DNA of 64,000 nucleotides, from the NCBI RefSeq assembly GCF_964656455.1, contig NC_135724.1:14708919-14772918 (forward strand). The letters are read 5' to 3'. This DNA is from Halichoerus grypus. Lineage: Eukaryota; Chordata; Mammalia; Carnivora; Phocidae. Shown in pieces: positions 22,641 through 33,839 of the stretch. Under the pieces are notes generated by a model that saw nothing but the letters and a program-made list of their open reading frames with translations, did no database searches and was not told the DNA's origin. Both the position numbers and the translations under genes were made by a program. The first letter of the stretch is position 1. The number at the start of each line of letters is the position of its first letter.

Positions 22641-22779
22641 AGCTGCCTTTGGAAATGCCACAGAAAGCAGGCTGGGGCAGGAAAGAGAAGAGCATGTTGG
22701 CTTGCGCCAGAGTAGCGATGGAGATGAAAGAAGAGGATTGATTTCGAGAAATACTTAGGAGGTAGAATAGTTTTATAAT

Positions 22780-23960
22780 CTGACTTTTCCACTTGACATA
22801 TTGTGGATATCTTTCTACATTTCAAAAATGTAGGTTCACATATTTAGGTTTCTGTAGTAGTTCTTTGTACAGATCAGTAATGACATATTCAATAATCTAT
22901 TGATAGACTTTTTTTTCAATTATAAATGACTCCACAAATAATACCCTTTATGTATTAATTGTTATTCCCTTAATGGATATTTTACATTAGATGCCAAACT
23001 AACAGACTTTTATGTCAGTTTATTCTCTCATAATAAGTGTGTAAGAATTCTGTTTTCCATCCCCTTGCTAACCCAGTGTAGTGTCAATATTTTTAATTTT
23101 AGCTGGCTAAGATAACAGTTAAAGGAAATTTAATATCTTAACTTGCATCCTTTTGATTACTGATGATACTGGCTATCTTTTCATATGTTTACTGACCACT
23201 TATATTCATTCTTTTGTGAGTTATTTATTTCCTTTCCCCATTTATCTTTCAGGATGTTCTTTCTGTAGATTTAGCATCACTCTTCTAAAACGTTTTTCAT
23301 ATGTGTATGATGCAAAAATGTTTGCTGGGTTTTGTTTGCCTTTTAATCTCGCTCAGGGTTTCCTAGTTTATTTTGTTTTGTTTTTACCACATGTATTTTT
23401 TCACTTTTAAGTATTGAGTCTGTCATCAGTCAGTGTTTTTCTTTGTGGTGCTAGCTTTGTTGATACGCTCAAAAGCCATTCCTCACTCCAAGGCTATACA
23501 ATTATTTTCCAATCCTTGTTTTCTATTATGAATTTGGTTGGAATTTGGTATGAGGAGTAAGGAAGGGTTACTTGTTTAGCAAGTAGCTAGGCAGTTGTCC
23601 CAAGACCTTTTATTGATAACCACTATTTCCCTCCCTGATTTGAAGTGCTATCTTTTTTATTTACAAAATCCTCAGATATGTTTGAGCTCAATTCTGAACT
23701 CTGTGTTCTGTTTTTACTCCCTTACCCTGTGCCAGATTCACACTGTTTTAATTACTATTATTTTGTTATACAATTTTTATATCTGGTAGTGCAGTTTTGC
23801 CTGCATTTTTCTTTGTCAAATTTTCCTAGTTATTTAAAAATATTTATTCTTTTAAAATGGATTTTAGAATTATTTTGCCAAGTTACAAAAATATCCTATT
23901 GCAGTTTTGGTAGGGATTGAATTACTTTTGTAGATTACTTTTACTCTAGCATTATGGGTC
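22780..23960 (-). mobile_element. Old L1 ORF2 region, antisense
   Basis: The order GACATATTGTGGATATCTTT, TATTCAATAATCTATTGATA, then TCCTTTTGATTACTGATGAT, TTTAAGTATTGAGTCTGTCA, GTTGATACGCTCAAAAGCC and ATCTGGTAGTGCAGTTTTGC follows the antisense end of L1 ORF2. Divergence is high. Several AT-rich plus-strand frames inside (23153-23410, 23595-23920) are antisense shadows. Confidence 0.65.
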
Positions 23961-24114
23961 ATTACAAATTTTTTCAAATAGTGATTGGAGTGTTTTAATT
24001 TTGGAGCAAGTAAAACTTAGCATATATTGTGACCCATCCTTCAGAAATCTATGAGAAATTGGCAAGCTATATGTTATATAATTCACTAAATCACTGTATG
24101 GTTCTACATGATTT

Positions 24115-24254
24115 ATTCATACAACAAATATTTACTGAATTTGGCATATGATAGATGCTGTTCTAGTGCTGGGGATAAAATAGTGAGCAGACAAGATCTC
24201 CTTTCTCACATTCGGGACGAGAGCAGCCAGGGAGCTTGCTTTCTACCAGAGATG
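24115..24254 (-). mobile_element. L2 LINE 3' end, antisense
   Basis: TTTATTCATACAACAAATAT, TTACTGAATTTGGCATATGA and GTGCTGGGGATAAAATAGTG, then GAGCAGACAAGATCTCC, are antisense L2 3' end wording. The minisatellite starts where the next L2 segment (GGAGCTTGCTTTCTACCAGA) ends. Confidence 0.7.
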
Positions 24255-24609
24255 TGGGCCGGGGGAGAGGGGTAAGCTTGGGAAGGCTGTTGTAGCTGCA
24301 GGTAGTGGGCCAGGGGAGAGGGGTAAGCTTGGGAAGGCTGTTGTAGCTGCAGGTAGTGGGCCAGGGGAGAGGGGTAAGCTTGGGAAGGCTGTTGTAGCTG
24401 CAGGTAGTGGGCCGGGGGAGAGGGGTAAGCTTGGGAAGGCTGTTGTAGCTGCAGGTAGTGGGCCGGGGGAGAGGGGTAAGCTTGGGAAGACTGTTGTAGC
24501 TGCAGGTAGTGGGCCAGGGGAGAGGGGTAAGCTTGGGAAGGCTGTTGTAGCTGCAGGTAGTGGGCCAGGGGGAGAGGGGTAAGCTTGGGAAGGCTGTTGT
24601 AGCTGCAGG
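24255..24609. repeat. Minisatellite, 51-bp unit x ~7
   Basis: Seven head-to-tail units of 51 bp begin with GGGCC at about 24255, 24306, 24357, 24408, 24459, 24510 and 24561. Each holds GAGAGGGGTAAGCTTGGGAA (with a HindIII site AAGCTT), GGCTGTTGTAGCTGCAGG and TAGT. Differences are few: CCGGGGG versus CCAGGGG starts, one G-to-A at about 24489 in unit 5, and one extra G in unit 7. The near identity implies recent expansion, so copy number is likely variable. Confidence 0.97.
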
Positions 24610-25084
24610 AAACTTTCCAAAAACAGTTGCTTTGGAACTAAGAAAGGAAACTGAGTTGCAGCTGGTCATGAGGGCAAAGGTTTTTGTTTTGTTTTTAATA
24701 TAGGAGATACTAGAAGATATTTATCTGCCGCAGAATGATCTCTAGATAGGGAGAAAATAAATACACAGAGGAGAAAGGCAGTGCCTGCAGGTTCCGATTC
24801 CTGGAAGGTGAGAGTACAGGAAATGTACTTCTCAGGTGGAGTGTTAGCTTTTGATAAAAGGAAAGACATTAATAAGAGGAAATTCAGGGAGGGTGGCCCC
24901 CAAAACAAGTAGATTAGTGTTTATTTCATTACTGGAATTAGAGGTGCTTTTGGATAGGCAATAATTAAATTTATACTACTTTGCCTGTCTTTCATCAGTT
25001 TCAGGCAAAATGGAATGTTTTATTCCAGTGTTAGGCTGGGGTGTCATAACTTCTTTCTTTGAAGCGGAATTGCATTCAGCGTTT
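24610..25084. other. Unassigned stretch
   Basis: No repeat or gene recognised. The 24640-24850 part could be the continuation of the antisense L2 (AAAGGAAACTGAGTTGCAGC) but is too diverged to say. Confidence 0.3.
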
Positions 25085-25150
25085 AAACCAGTGCTTAGAA
25101 CAATGTCTGGCACATATCTGACATTTAATATTTATTGAATAAATATGCAG
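25085..25150 (+). mobile_element. L2 or MIR 3' end fragment
   Basis: CAGTGCTTAGAACAATGTCT, GGCACATATCTGACATTTAA and TATTTATTGAATAAATA match the shared 3' end of L2 and MIR elements. It is too short to tell the two apart. Confidence 0.55.
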
Positions 25151-25689
25151 ATTAGTGAATGAACTACAGTTTTGTATTGCAGAACAGAATTTCCCTAGTG
25201 TACAGGTGATGTCCTGTCTCCCATATACACGTGTCCTTCTGTGTCAGTACGTCATGTTTATTTCACTCTTCCATGTGGCTAGCAGAAAAGGCATTGAGCT
25301 TGGGGATGGATGGCTCAATTGTATTTTCTTATTTGCCCAGCCACTTTATAGTTAGTTACTTAAGGTTGGGGAAGTTATTCAGCTTCTCTGGATTTTACTT
25401 TTGTCATTGTAATATGAGGCAATTGGAATAAATCTGTGGTTTTCAATCCTTTTAAACCATTGGGCATTTTCTTCAAATGGAAGCTTTTCTGGAGCCCAAA
25501 ATGTAAAGCAGATAATCTCAGACTCCTAGCTGAAAATGGGGATGTGAGAGAGTGGACCCCATCCATTCGCAGCAGTGTCCTTCATCCTGTTTCCACTCTT
25601 CCTGCATCTTGTAGGGGCCCCCGAATAGAGCAAAATCTAGAAACCTAATAAGGTTATCTCTAAGGTCGTTAACAATTGCATAAGTGATG

Positions 25690-25885
25690 AATATACATTC
25701 TCGTGATTTTTAATAATCCTGTGAAGTAATGAATACTCAGGATTATTATATCTTTTATGGATTTGGGAACTGAGGTTCAGAGTTTATCATTTGCTGTTAC
25801 CTCATGACTGATAAATGAAGGAACTGGGACCAGAGCCCCAGTCCTCTCTTCCTTGTTCGGGCAGTCTTTCTGTCACTATCAAATG
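25690..25885 (-). repeat. MIR SINE, antisense, diverged
   Basis: GAATACTCAGGATTATTATA, GATTTGGGAACTGAGGTTCA, GAGTTTATCATTTGCTGTTA and GAACTGGGACCAGAGCCCCA follow the antisense MIR core order. Weak similarity at both ends. Confidence 0.55.
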
Positions 25886-26384
25886 ATTTCCCCCACTGGC
25901 TTTATGTTGATTCAGTGGAGTCTCTGGTTAAACTATCTGAAAGGATTTCTGCCAGAAACTAGTACTGTATATTTATATTACAGTTCACATCCTCACATAT
26001 GTCATAAAACCACTTAAATATGTTTTCCTAAATGTTGTTCTACACCTGAATTAGCTAAGTTACAGAACCTTTAATCAAATAGCTAAGAAATAATGAGCTG
26101 TGAGGAACCATTATAATTTCTCAACAGAAATCTCTAAAATGCAAATTAAATGAATTGACTAAACACTGAAATCTGTTTAATTTTGAAATCAGTTTCATTT
26201 TAAAATGATTTTCACATTGAGACAGATGAAGCACATAGTTTTATTTAATGTGAAACACGTAAAAATAAGAGCAATTTTAACCCGAATGCATATTGAAGAC
26301 TTAAAAGTTAATTAAGATTAATTATTGGGTTGGAATAGGGTGACGGTTTGGGTGGCCTCATCAAATAAGGACTATCATTCCGGA

Positions 26385-26705
26385 TTAACTTCCCTAGAGT
26401 GTTCTGGACTTTCATGTCAGAACTTTCTCATGCTGACCTTTCCCTTGGAATGCTGTTTCCAATCAGATAAAAATATTACTCATCCTTCAAGACCTCAGAA
26501 GCTGCTTTTTCTCTGAAGCTCCCTCAACATCACAGCTCCTCTTTCTTCTTGGACAGAATTAATCTTCTTTCCCTCGGGGCTCCCCAAAACTTTGCACTGT
26601 GTGGGTAGCACTCTTTATACTGTCATATAGCCAGTTGTAAAACTCTGTCCTCCTTGCCAGGTGTTAATTTCTGCAAGAGCAGAAACATTAAGTGCTTTAA
26701 AGTTG
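26385..26705 (+). mobile_element. L2 LINE, 3' part
   Basis: CCTTTCCCTTGGAATGCTGT, CATCCTTCAAGACCTCAGAA, GCTTTTTCTCTGAAGCTCCC, and TCCTCCTTGCCAGGTG, then TGCAAGAGCAGAAACATTAA, follow the L2 sense order from the ORF2 end into the 3' UTR. Confidence 0.72.
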
Positions 26706-27095
26706 TCCTCCCCCTCCCCCCCCCCACTGTAAAGGTACTATATACTCAAGGAGAGAAAATGTGGAAAAATTACAAAAAGTTAAAACAAAAAAGAATAATT
26801 TCTTTGATCCATTGCCCTAGTATAACCAGTGTCTAGAATCTGAAATAATTTTTTCTAATGTTTTCCCCACCACGGACAAATAGATGTTGACTTTAGTTGG
26901 GTAGGCATTGTTGATGCTAGAAGGTAGTAGAAGACTATAAAACTATCTTATCTGACTCTTGATGTCCAGTGTAGTCACCTGGCAGACATATATTTATGTC
27001 TGTTCTATGTCTGTACACATTATTCTATGTATATTTAGAATAGAGAGGGGGCATTTGCTCAGAGGATGGACAAGCTTGTCTAGAAAGCACTCTAG

Positions 27096-27308
27096 GGATG
27101 CATTGGTGGCTCAGTCAGTTAAGTATCTGCCGTCGGCTTGGGTCATGATCCCAGCGCCTGGGATCAATTCCCTCATCAGGCTCCTTGCTCAGCGGGGAGC
27201 CTGCTTCTCCCTCTTCCACTTCCCCTGCTTGTGCTCACTCTCGTGTTGCTCTCTCTCTCTCTGATGAATACATACATACATACATAAAATCTTTAAAAAC
27301 CCAAAAAG
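27096..27308 (+). mobile_element. CAN SINE, sense
   Basis: GATGCATTGGTGGCTCAGTC, AGTTAAGTATCTGCCGTCGG, ATCAGGCTCCTTGCTCAGCG, a CT-rich tract, and a tail with CATA repeats (GATGAATACATACATACATA). Flanks GAAAGCACTCTAG (27083-27095) and GAAAGAACTCTAG (27309-27321) are a 13-bp target-site duplication with one mismatch. The GGCGCC head has mutated to GATGCA. Confidence 0.93.
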
Positions 27309-27879
27309 GAAAGAACTCTAGAAAGTCTAGAAAGTACTGTGTGAAGGCACTTGACTCTGGAAATCTCAAGAAATTTAGCAGAGTTTTATGAGTTCCAACC
27401 TTTTTGCCAAATGAGAACTGCTCTCCATTGAACTGAGCAAATGGACATGTATCCCAAAGGGGGAATACATGCTCCTGTAGGTTCGCACAGTTAATGGTCT
27501 GAGGGTGACTGGGGATAAGAACCATGACTTGGTGGCTTACACTTTGAGCACAGACCCTGGCACTTGTTTATCTCAGGCCCCCACTCCTCCTTCCCCCCAC
27601 TTCTTTTGGCAGAACTCATAGTCTGCTGAGGTTAAGAAAGCCAGGCTCTGGAACACTGAGAGAGCTGTGCTTGCCATAGGGACCACCCTGATGGTCATCA
27701 GTGTTCATTTACTCTAATGAATATCAACAATGTGAGGGGGGCTGTCTTATTCGTGAAAGCTGAGTGCAAATATGGATGAAGCTAGATCACTACTACTGGA
27801 GCTCCTTGCTGACAAAAATTGAGATAGTCTCACACTTTCCACCTTTAGGATACCAATAATTGAGACCCTCTTGTTTTTT

Positions 27880-28700
27880 ATAACATTTTTAAAGAATATA
27901 ACATTTATCCAAGTTCCTTGTAGAGATTTTGTAAAAGGCAGAAATGTATGAAGATATAAATCAAAATCAACCATACATCTACCACACATCTACTGCCAAC
28001 ACTGTCATGTATTTACTTCCAATTTTTTTTCTGTTAATACATAGGTACACAATTAGGATAGTATTATATATAAATATGCTATCCTGTTTTTCATTTAACT
28101 TTAGCTAGCTATGTTTTCATACAGATTATTTTTAAGTAGTGTGAATATTCAGACAACATTTAGAAGTTGGCTTAATATTTTGTCATCAGGATGAACTAAA
28201 ATTAACCATTCCTCTATTGTTCCAGTTTTTTCCATGTTAGATAGAAGATTTCAAAGAATATCTTTTTATATAAATTGTATAAATTTCTAATTATTTCCTT
28301 ATGGTAAATATGTAATATAGGGATTATTGGAACAAAAGGTATGAATTGTCTAAGAGTCTTTATTGATAAATTTCTGGCTGGAGAATTATAGACATTTGCC
28401 CTTCTACCAGTAATTGTTCTAGTACATCCTTAAAAAACTTGAGTGTTATATTTGAAATATTTGCTATTTTTGATAAACATAAAGGATATCTCATCTCACC
28501 TTTTAAAAATTATACTCTTTAGATTATTTTTTTCATATATTTGTCTACTTTTGTCTTCTATATTAATTGTAAACATTTTTTATGTGGGGTCTTAATGTTC
28601 TTGGATGTTGATTTCTTGTTTGCCATAAATATGATATTGGTTGTTGGTTTAAGGTAGATATAGTTTATCACATTAAGGCAATAGTTCTTTTTCTTTCTTT
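27880..28700 (-). mobile_element. Probable old L1, antisense
   Basis: GCTATCCTGTTTTTCATTTA, CCTCTATTGTTCCAGTTTTT, GGGATTATTGGAACAAAAGG, CCCTTCTACCAGTAATTG, GGATATCTCATCTCACC and GGATGTTGATTTCTTGTTTG resemble the antisense L1 ORF2 end. Divergence is high. Boundaries are approximate. Confidence 0.5.
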
Positions 28701-28720
28701 CTTTCTTTCTTTTTTTTTTT
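28687..28720. repeat. (CTTT)n microsatellite and T run
   Basis: About five CTTT units followed by a run of T. It may be an anchored poly-pyrimidine tail rather than an independent repeat. Confidence 0.9.
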
Positions 28721-28754
28721 ACTAAGTGTATAAGTAGTATATTATGATGGGTTA

Positions 28755-28865
28755 AAGCCTAGGTTTGGAAATAAGATGTTAGACAAATTCTTCCACATCT
28801 CTAAGCCTTAATTTTTACATGGAATTCTGTGATGCCGTCTTCTGAATATGGTGATGAGATGGTGA
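28755..28865 (+). repeat. MIR core fragment
   Basis: GACAAATTCTTCCACATCTC, TAAGCCTTAATTTTTACATG resemble the sense MIR core (loss of most CpG and CC positions). Short and diverged. Confidence 0.4.
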
Positions 28866-28884
28866 AATATTTAATATATCTAAA

Positions 28885-29119
28885 TTTTTAAAAAAGATTT
28901 ATTTATTTATTTGAGAGAGAGAGAGTGAGAAAGAAAGAGAGAGAGAGAGAGAAAGAGCGGAGGGGAGGAGCAGAAGGAGAGGGAGAGAGAGAAACCCAAG
29001 CAGACTCCATGCTAAGCATGGAGCCCAATGCAGAGCTCAGTCTCACAACCCATGAGATCATGACCTGAGCCGAAACCAAGAGTCGGACGCTCAACTGAGT
29101 GTGTCACCTAGGCGCCCCT
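28885..29119 (-). mobile_element. CAN SINE, antisense
   Basis: Reversed tail GATTTATTTATTTATTTGAG, a long GAGA-rich tract (28910-29000), CAAGCAGACTCCATGCTAAG, CATGAGATCATGACCTGAGC, and the reversed head CACCTAGGCGCCCC. I see no convincing target-site duplication. Confidence 0.9.
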
Positions 29120-30554
29120 GAAACTTCTTTTTTGTATCTATTGAGCAAATCCTATCAGATTTATCTCTTGTCTACTAACAGATTCTTACATTGATGTGGC
29201 AAAGTACTTGGCTACAGTGGGATGTTATCTTTATTATGTTCTCAAATTTTATTTGCTTCAAATTATTTTTTTAAGAGTAAATATTAATGTGGGGCTTTTA
29301 ATAATCCTTTAGCTAGAAGTTAGCAACTTAAACAATTGAGTACTTGGAGTTAATCCCTAAATGCTAAGAGAATCCTGAAGATTCTATAAGAAAATAAAAT
29401 CAATCTTATTGATTTATGTGTCAGATATTTATTTAGTGCTCACAACTACAGTTGAAAAATATTGTCAGGCAGTCTTCCTGGCCACAGTGGCCTAGCCACA
29501 CTTTTGTTTAGATTTTCTAACTTATTGGGAATAATTAAATGAGAAAAGATGGCACACTGTGAGGGGTGCTCAGACTCTTTACGTTTTCATGGCAGAGGGC
29601 AGGCATTTCTCTCTACCTTCAGAAGATTTGTTCCAAAGATTGAAATATTGAAGACTATATGAACTTATTGTCAAAATTAGACTGCATTAGGACTTCTGTT
29701 TTCTTTCTCCTGATGAGATGTGATGAACAAGTTCTGAATGATGATGATAAATGACTTTAATCTGCTTTTGGACTGAAAATTGAGTACAGCATTTTCTGAG
29801 TGATTTACTATTTAAAAAAATCTCTAAAGTGAACATACCTACAAGCCTAACAAAACATACTGGCAAAAATCTGGTAAGTGATTTTCACCCATTCTTTATA
29901 AAATGCAAGAACCATTGCTCCCAGCTTCTCTCAATTAGGGAAATAAGAATAAGTAAATTTCTTTTGTGGTTTCTTTTCAGAAAAGAGAAGACATGCCTCT
30001 GTGACAGATTTGTGTGCGAGGTAGGGAGGCCTTGTTCCGAGATCTGGCAGTCTTACAAGCCACAAGGCTGGGATCTTTATATCACTTAGAAACTTGTGGA
30101 TGGAGTCCAGCTCTTTCCCACTGGGGAACATTCAGTGAGGCCGGGCCCTCCCATGGCTATGCTCGGGAACTCCACTCAGAAGAGCCTGTCTTTCTCCCTG
30201 TCTCTCTTTTTAGTTCTGCAGGCGTGGGGGAAAGAAGTGACTTCTTTTAATGTACTGAAAATAACATCCACTGAAAAATTCTGCATCTCAATGTAGTATC
30301 TCATTTTTCTGGTAGTCTTGGAGGAATTCCAGACATGTAAATATTTCAGATACCTAAAATTTCCTACCATAAGCACCAGACTGTTTTTAGAATGTGACAT
30401 TCTTGATTGAACTAATTATCAAAGGTATTGCTACTTCTCTTTAAAAGCAGAGGATACAGGACATAATATATGATGATCCAGTCTTTCTAACAAGCACTAC
30501 TGATGATACCATGTTGTAACAATAAAAACAATAAAACAATAAAAGCACCAGAGT
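29120..30554. other. Unassigned stretch, no gene recognised
   Basis: No repeat or exon is recognised. Overlapping 66-86-codon frames at 29829-30296 on both strands show no domain. Confidence 0.35.
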
Positions 30555-30805
30555 GCTTCTCTGGTCATTCACTATGGGTCAGGCACTGTTCAAGGTCCCC
30601 TACAGCTTCAAGTGATTTACTTCCACATGTATTTCCATATAACCGTATGACATAGGGACAGTGATAATCTTCATTTCAGAGAGGAAACTGAGGCACAGGG
30701 AGGTTGAGAAACCTGTCTGAGACTGTAAGGTAGCTAGCAGAAGAGCTGGGGTTCAGACCCCTGCAGCGGGGTTCCAAATCTGTGTCCTTAACCACCACAT
30801 GGTGC
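30555..30805 (-). repeat. MIR SINE, antisense
   Basis: CACTATGGGTCAGGCACTGT, CATTTCAGAGAGGAAACTGA, GGCACAGGGAGGTTGAGAAA, CTGTCCTTAACCACCACATG-like head and GGTTCCAAATCTGTGTCCTT give the antisense MIR order over its whole length. Confidence 0.88.
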
Positions 30806-31154
30806 TCTTCTCTGGGCCTTTCATGGTGGGTCCCTTTGGGCTGGTGAAGGCTGTTTGCTCTACTCTTGTGCATTCTGAGAAGGTGTCTCCTTAAGCTTGC
30901 CTCCTGTCATCTACTGTTTCTCTCCGTTTTCACCCTCTCTGCCTTTCAATTTGCTGCTATTCGTTGGATTTGGACTTGGGAAATCAGCCTAAGAAAGCTT
31001 ATTAGAATTGCATATTGTCACCACTTGCTGCTCTCTTAGGAGAAAATTGTATGAGCAATAGCACATGAATCTGTGGATTTTATTTTTTAATCTCTGCAAG
31101 TCTTGGTTCTGGATAAGGAAGAAAATCCAGTATTTTGTCAGTGCCTAGTAATAA

Positions 31155-31400
31155 GGACAACACTAATAGTTATTTGTTGGGTATCTACTGTCATTCTGTA
31201 CTAGATACTTAACCTCTGTTTCCTTATTTCAAACCCTTGTCAGCTCCTAAAGTGGGGATCATGCTCCCCATATTCATAGAAGAAGGAAGGAGGTCTCTGA
31301 GAGGTTAAGACACTTAACCAGTTTGCACCCAGCTAATAAGCTAAGACTCAGGTGCAGGACTTGCTGACTCCAAAGCTCTTGCTTTCTCATTCTACCCTTT
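31155..31400 (-). repeat. MIR SINE, antisense
   Basis: TTGGGTATCTACTGTCATTC, AAAGTGGGGATCATGCTCCC, CTCTGAGAGGTTAAGACACT, TTGCACCCAGCTAATAAGCT and GACTCCAAAGCTCTTGC follow the antisense MIR order. It sits 350 bp from the previous MIR in the same orientation. Confidence 0.8.
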
Positions 31401-31649
31401 TACCCTAAGTATTACTCTGTTTTCTTTAGCAAGGATTATTTCGATTTAAATGACCTTGCTTATTGTTAGCTTAATTACCATGGTTCATTTAGACACATGC
31501 TTTGAAGTGTGGACTGAGGGAACAAAGTGGTCTGAGGCTTTATATTAGAAACAGTATAAGACATTTTTGAAGGGTTGTTTTAAACATCATTCAATCATGT
31601 TTGTGATCCCAATAGATATGAAATGATGGAGTTTAATGTGTCTACACTC

Positions 31650-31995
31650 CGGAAGTCCAACTAGGTATTGCTGTGGGGCATGGGACATGGATTAGGAGGA
31701 AATGGGAACGAACTGCAAAAGATGAACCAAGAGACATTTTGGATATGGAATGAACAGAAGTTTGGCCTTATTGGGAGGTGGTGATGAAGGAAAGGTCAGG
31801 AATGATTTTCAGGTTTCTAGTTTATTTGAATTGGTGAAAGAGATCTTATGCCCTGAGATGTGGAATATAATAGATGGATGACTTTTGAAGGGGGAATGTG
31901 AGTTTTATTTTAAACATTTAAGTGTGATGAACTAGTGGGACACCCAGGAAGAAGTGCTCAGCTGAAATCTGACAAAGAGGGTCTATTTTCTGATT
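31650..31995 (-). mobile_element. L2 LINE, antisense (inner part)
   Basis: AAAGGTCAGGAATGATTTTC, AGGTTTCTAGTTTATTTG, AGTGTGATGAACTAGTGGG-type words and CCCTGAGATG follow the antisense L2 segment that lies upstream of its ORF2 end. It is diverged. Confidence 0.5.
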
Positions 31996-32264
31996 GTCTT
32001 CATAATTAACGGGGATTCTATAGGTTCCTGATGAGAAACTTGGTGTTTTTGATAAAGGTGGATTGTCATATGTATCAAACATTTTTGGATTGCTTCTCCA
32101 GCATTCATTCTCCCTTTTGCCTTTCTTGAATCACTCAGATCTACTTCTAGAGAACTCCTCTTTTTCATTCTCAGCCAAGCTCTTTGAATGGGACTAACCT
32201 ACCCATTGGGTAGGCCTTCATGATTTAAGCTCACCACCACATCCTCTCCTGACTCCTCAGGATT

Positions 32265-32820
32265 GGTTTTATCAATTGAGATGCTTTGAGCTGCAAATAA
32301 CAGGATATCTGAGTTAAAAGTGTCATAAGAACCAGGAGGTAATCCCCCCAAAAAGATTTCTGGAAAAGGCGCTCCAAGGTTTTTTCATGGCTCAACAAAG
32401 TCAGTCTCTAGATCAGCCTAAGATTCTCATGGCCACAAGATAGCTGCCACAGTTTCAAATATCTCTTCCTTTTATAACAACATCCAAAGAAGAGTAGAGG
32501 GAGTAGATGTCGACTTACATTTCTATTATTAGAGAGGAAAGTCTTTTCCAGAGGCCCCAAGTAGACTTCTCTAAAGGTTCTATTGACCAGAATTGCCCAG
32601 GCCCTGAACCAGTCACTGGAAAAAGTAGTGTTATTATTATGATTGACTTCGTCCAATTATGGTTTATCCCTTAAGATGAGGGAGTGGCCCATTTCCCTGA
32701 GCCCACTGCTGCTCCATACTTGAACAAAAATCAAGGTTCTGCTATCAAGAAGGAAGGGGATAACAGCTATTGAATAGGCAACATACAGTCTGTTGCACTG
32801 GGCCTCTGATTCAGTAGACA
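32265..32820. mobile_element. Old interspersed repeat, family not named
   Basis: The series GCTGCAAATAACAGG, CATGGCCACAAGATAGCTGC, ACATCCAAAGAAGAGTAGAG, CTATTGACCAGAATTGCCCA, ACCAGTCACTGGAAAAAGTA and TATGATTGACTTCGTCCAAT is a familiar old mammalian interspersed repeat. I cannot name it with certainty. The minus-strand frames over it are not genes. Confidence 0.5.
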
Positions 32821-33839
32821 CAAGTAGATCTTTGCAGGGGTATCCTTCTGGCAAGAACTTCCTTGCTCTTCCAAGAGACCTGTGAATACCCTTTTTCTAT
32901 GAACCATGTGATAATGTGGCTCTGAGATCTAAAACTGCTGCAGCCACTATCGTTGCTCTGAAGGGAATGCACCTGAGGACTAAGACAATACACAGATTAG
33001 GGCATAGCTGTGAGAATCACAGCAGCACATAGTGGGAGCCTTGAGTATAGGGTGGACTTCTGGATCAAACTGTAACTGAAGCTGGTTATACCTCCAGGTG
33101 TCCAGTTATAGAAGAAAAGCCATTCTTTATTTTTACTTAAGCTGTGTTAGGCTAGATTTTCTGGTACATGCAGTATGAACAATTTTTATAGTAAAAGGGT
33201 TGGGGGAAAAAAAAGGGTTGGGAATTTGAGCAGTGAGGCCTCCTCTGTTTCTTTCTGTCCTAATGAGGAGTCCTGATCTCATTTTCAGTTAGTTCTGAAC
33301 ATGATTGGTAAAATTCTAATATGCTTTTTATCTTTGTAGCAAGGAACTTTTATTTACTCCAGACAACTAGAGGGATACCTCTCTATTTGAAGAAGGCAAT
33401 GAGGACAAGATAGCTATATTGCCCTAGAGACACATAACTTCAAAGTTCTGTGAGAAATATAAATAAATAGACCGCCTCCAAAATCCTCTGTATTTAGTGA
33501 ATAGAGCAACACTATTGTTCATGTTCCCTGCCCAAATGATTCTTCCAAACCCTTCCAGATTCAAAGTAAGCTGCCCTATCAGAGATTAAATGAGGCATTC
33601 ATAACACATACCCTCAAATCCATGATCTGCTCTTATTAGGCCTAAAAAGTGGTGCCTTACTTATGAACACAAATGTCGGTGTGTCTTATAACCTCTTATT
33701 TCAGCTCTCAGCATCTTTGTCCTCTTCGAATAGATGGCAACTTGGTCATATTTAATTGTTGTCTGTCTTTTAAGAGTGATTTAGTTTAAAATAAGCAAAT
33801 AGGTAAGCAAAAAGTGCTTTAAGCCTGCTTCTTCAAAAT

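Noticed and set aside
24255..24609. Regularly repeated units suggesting a CRISPR-like array
   Set aside because: Units are contiguous 51-bp copies without unique spacers, in a mammalian genome; this is a minisatellite.
28681..28725. Possible poly-T tail of another SINE at 28690
   Set aside because: No SINE head or body lies next to the (CTTT)n tract.
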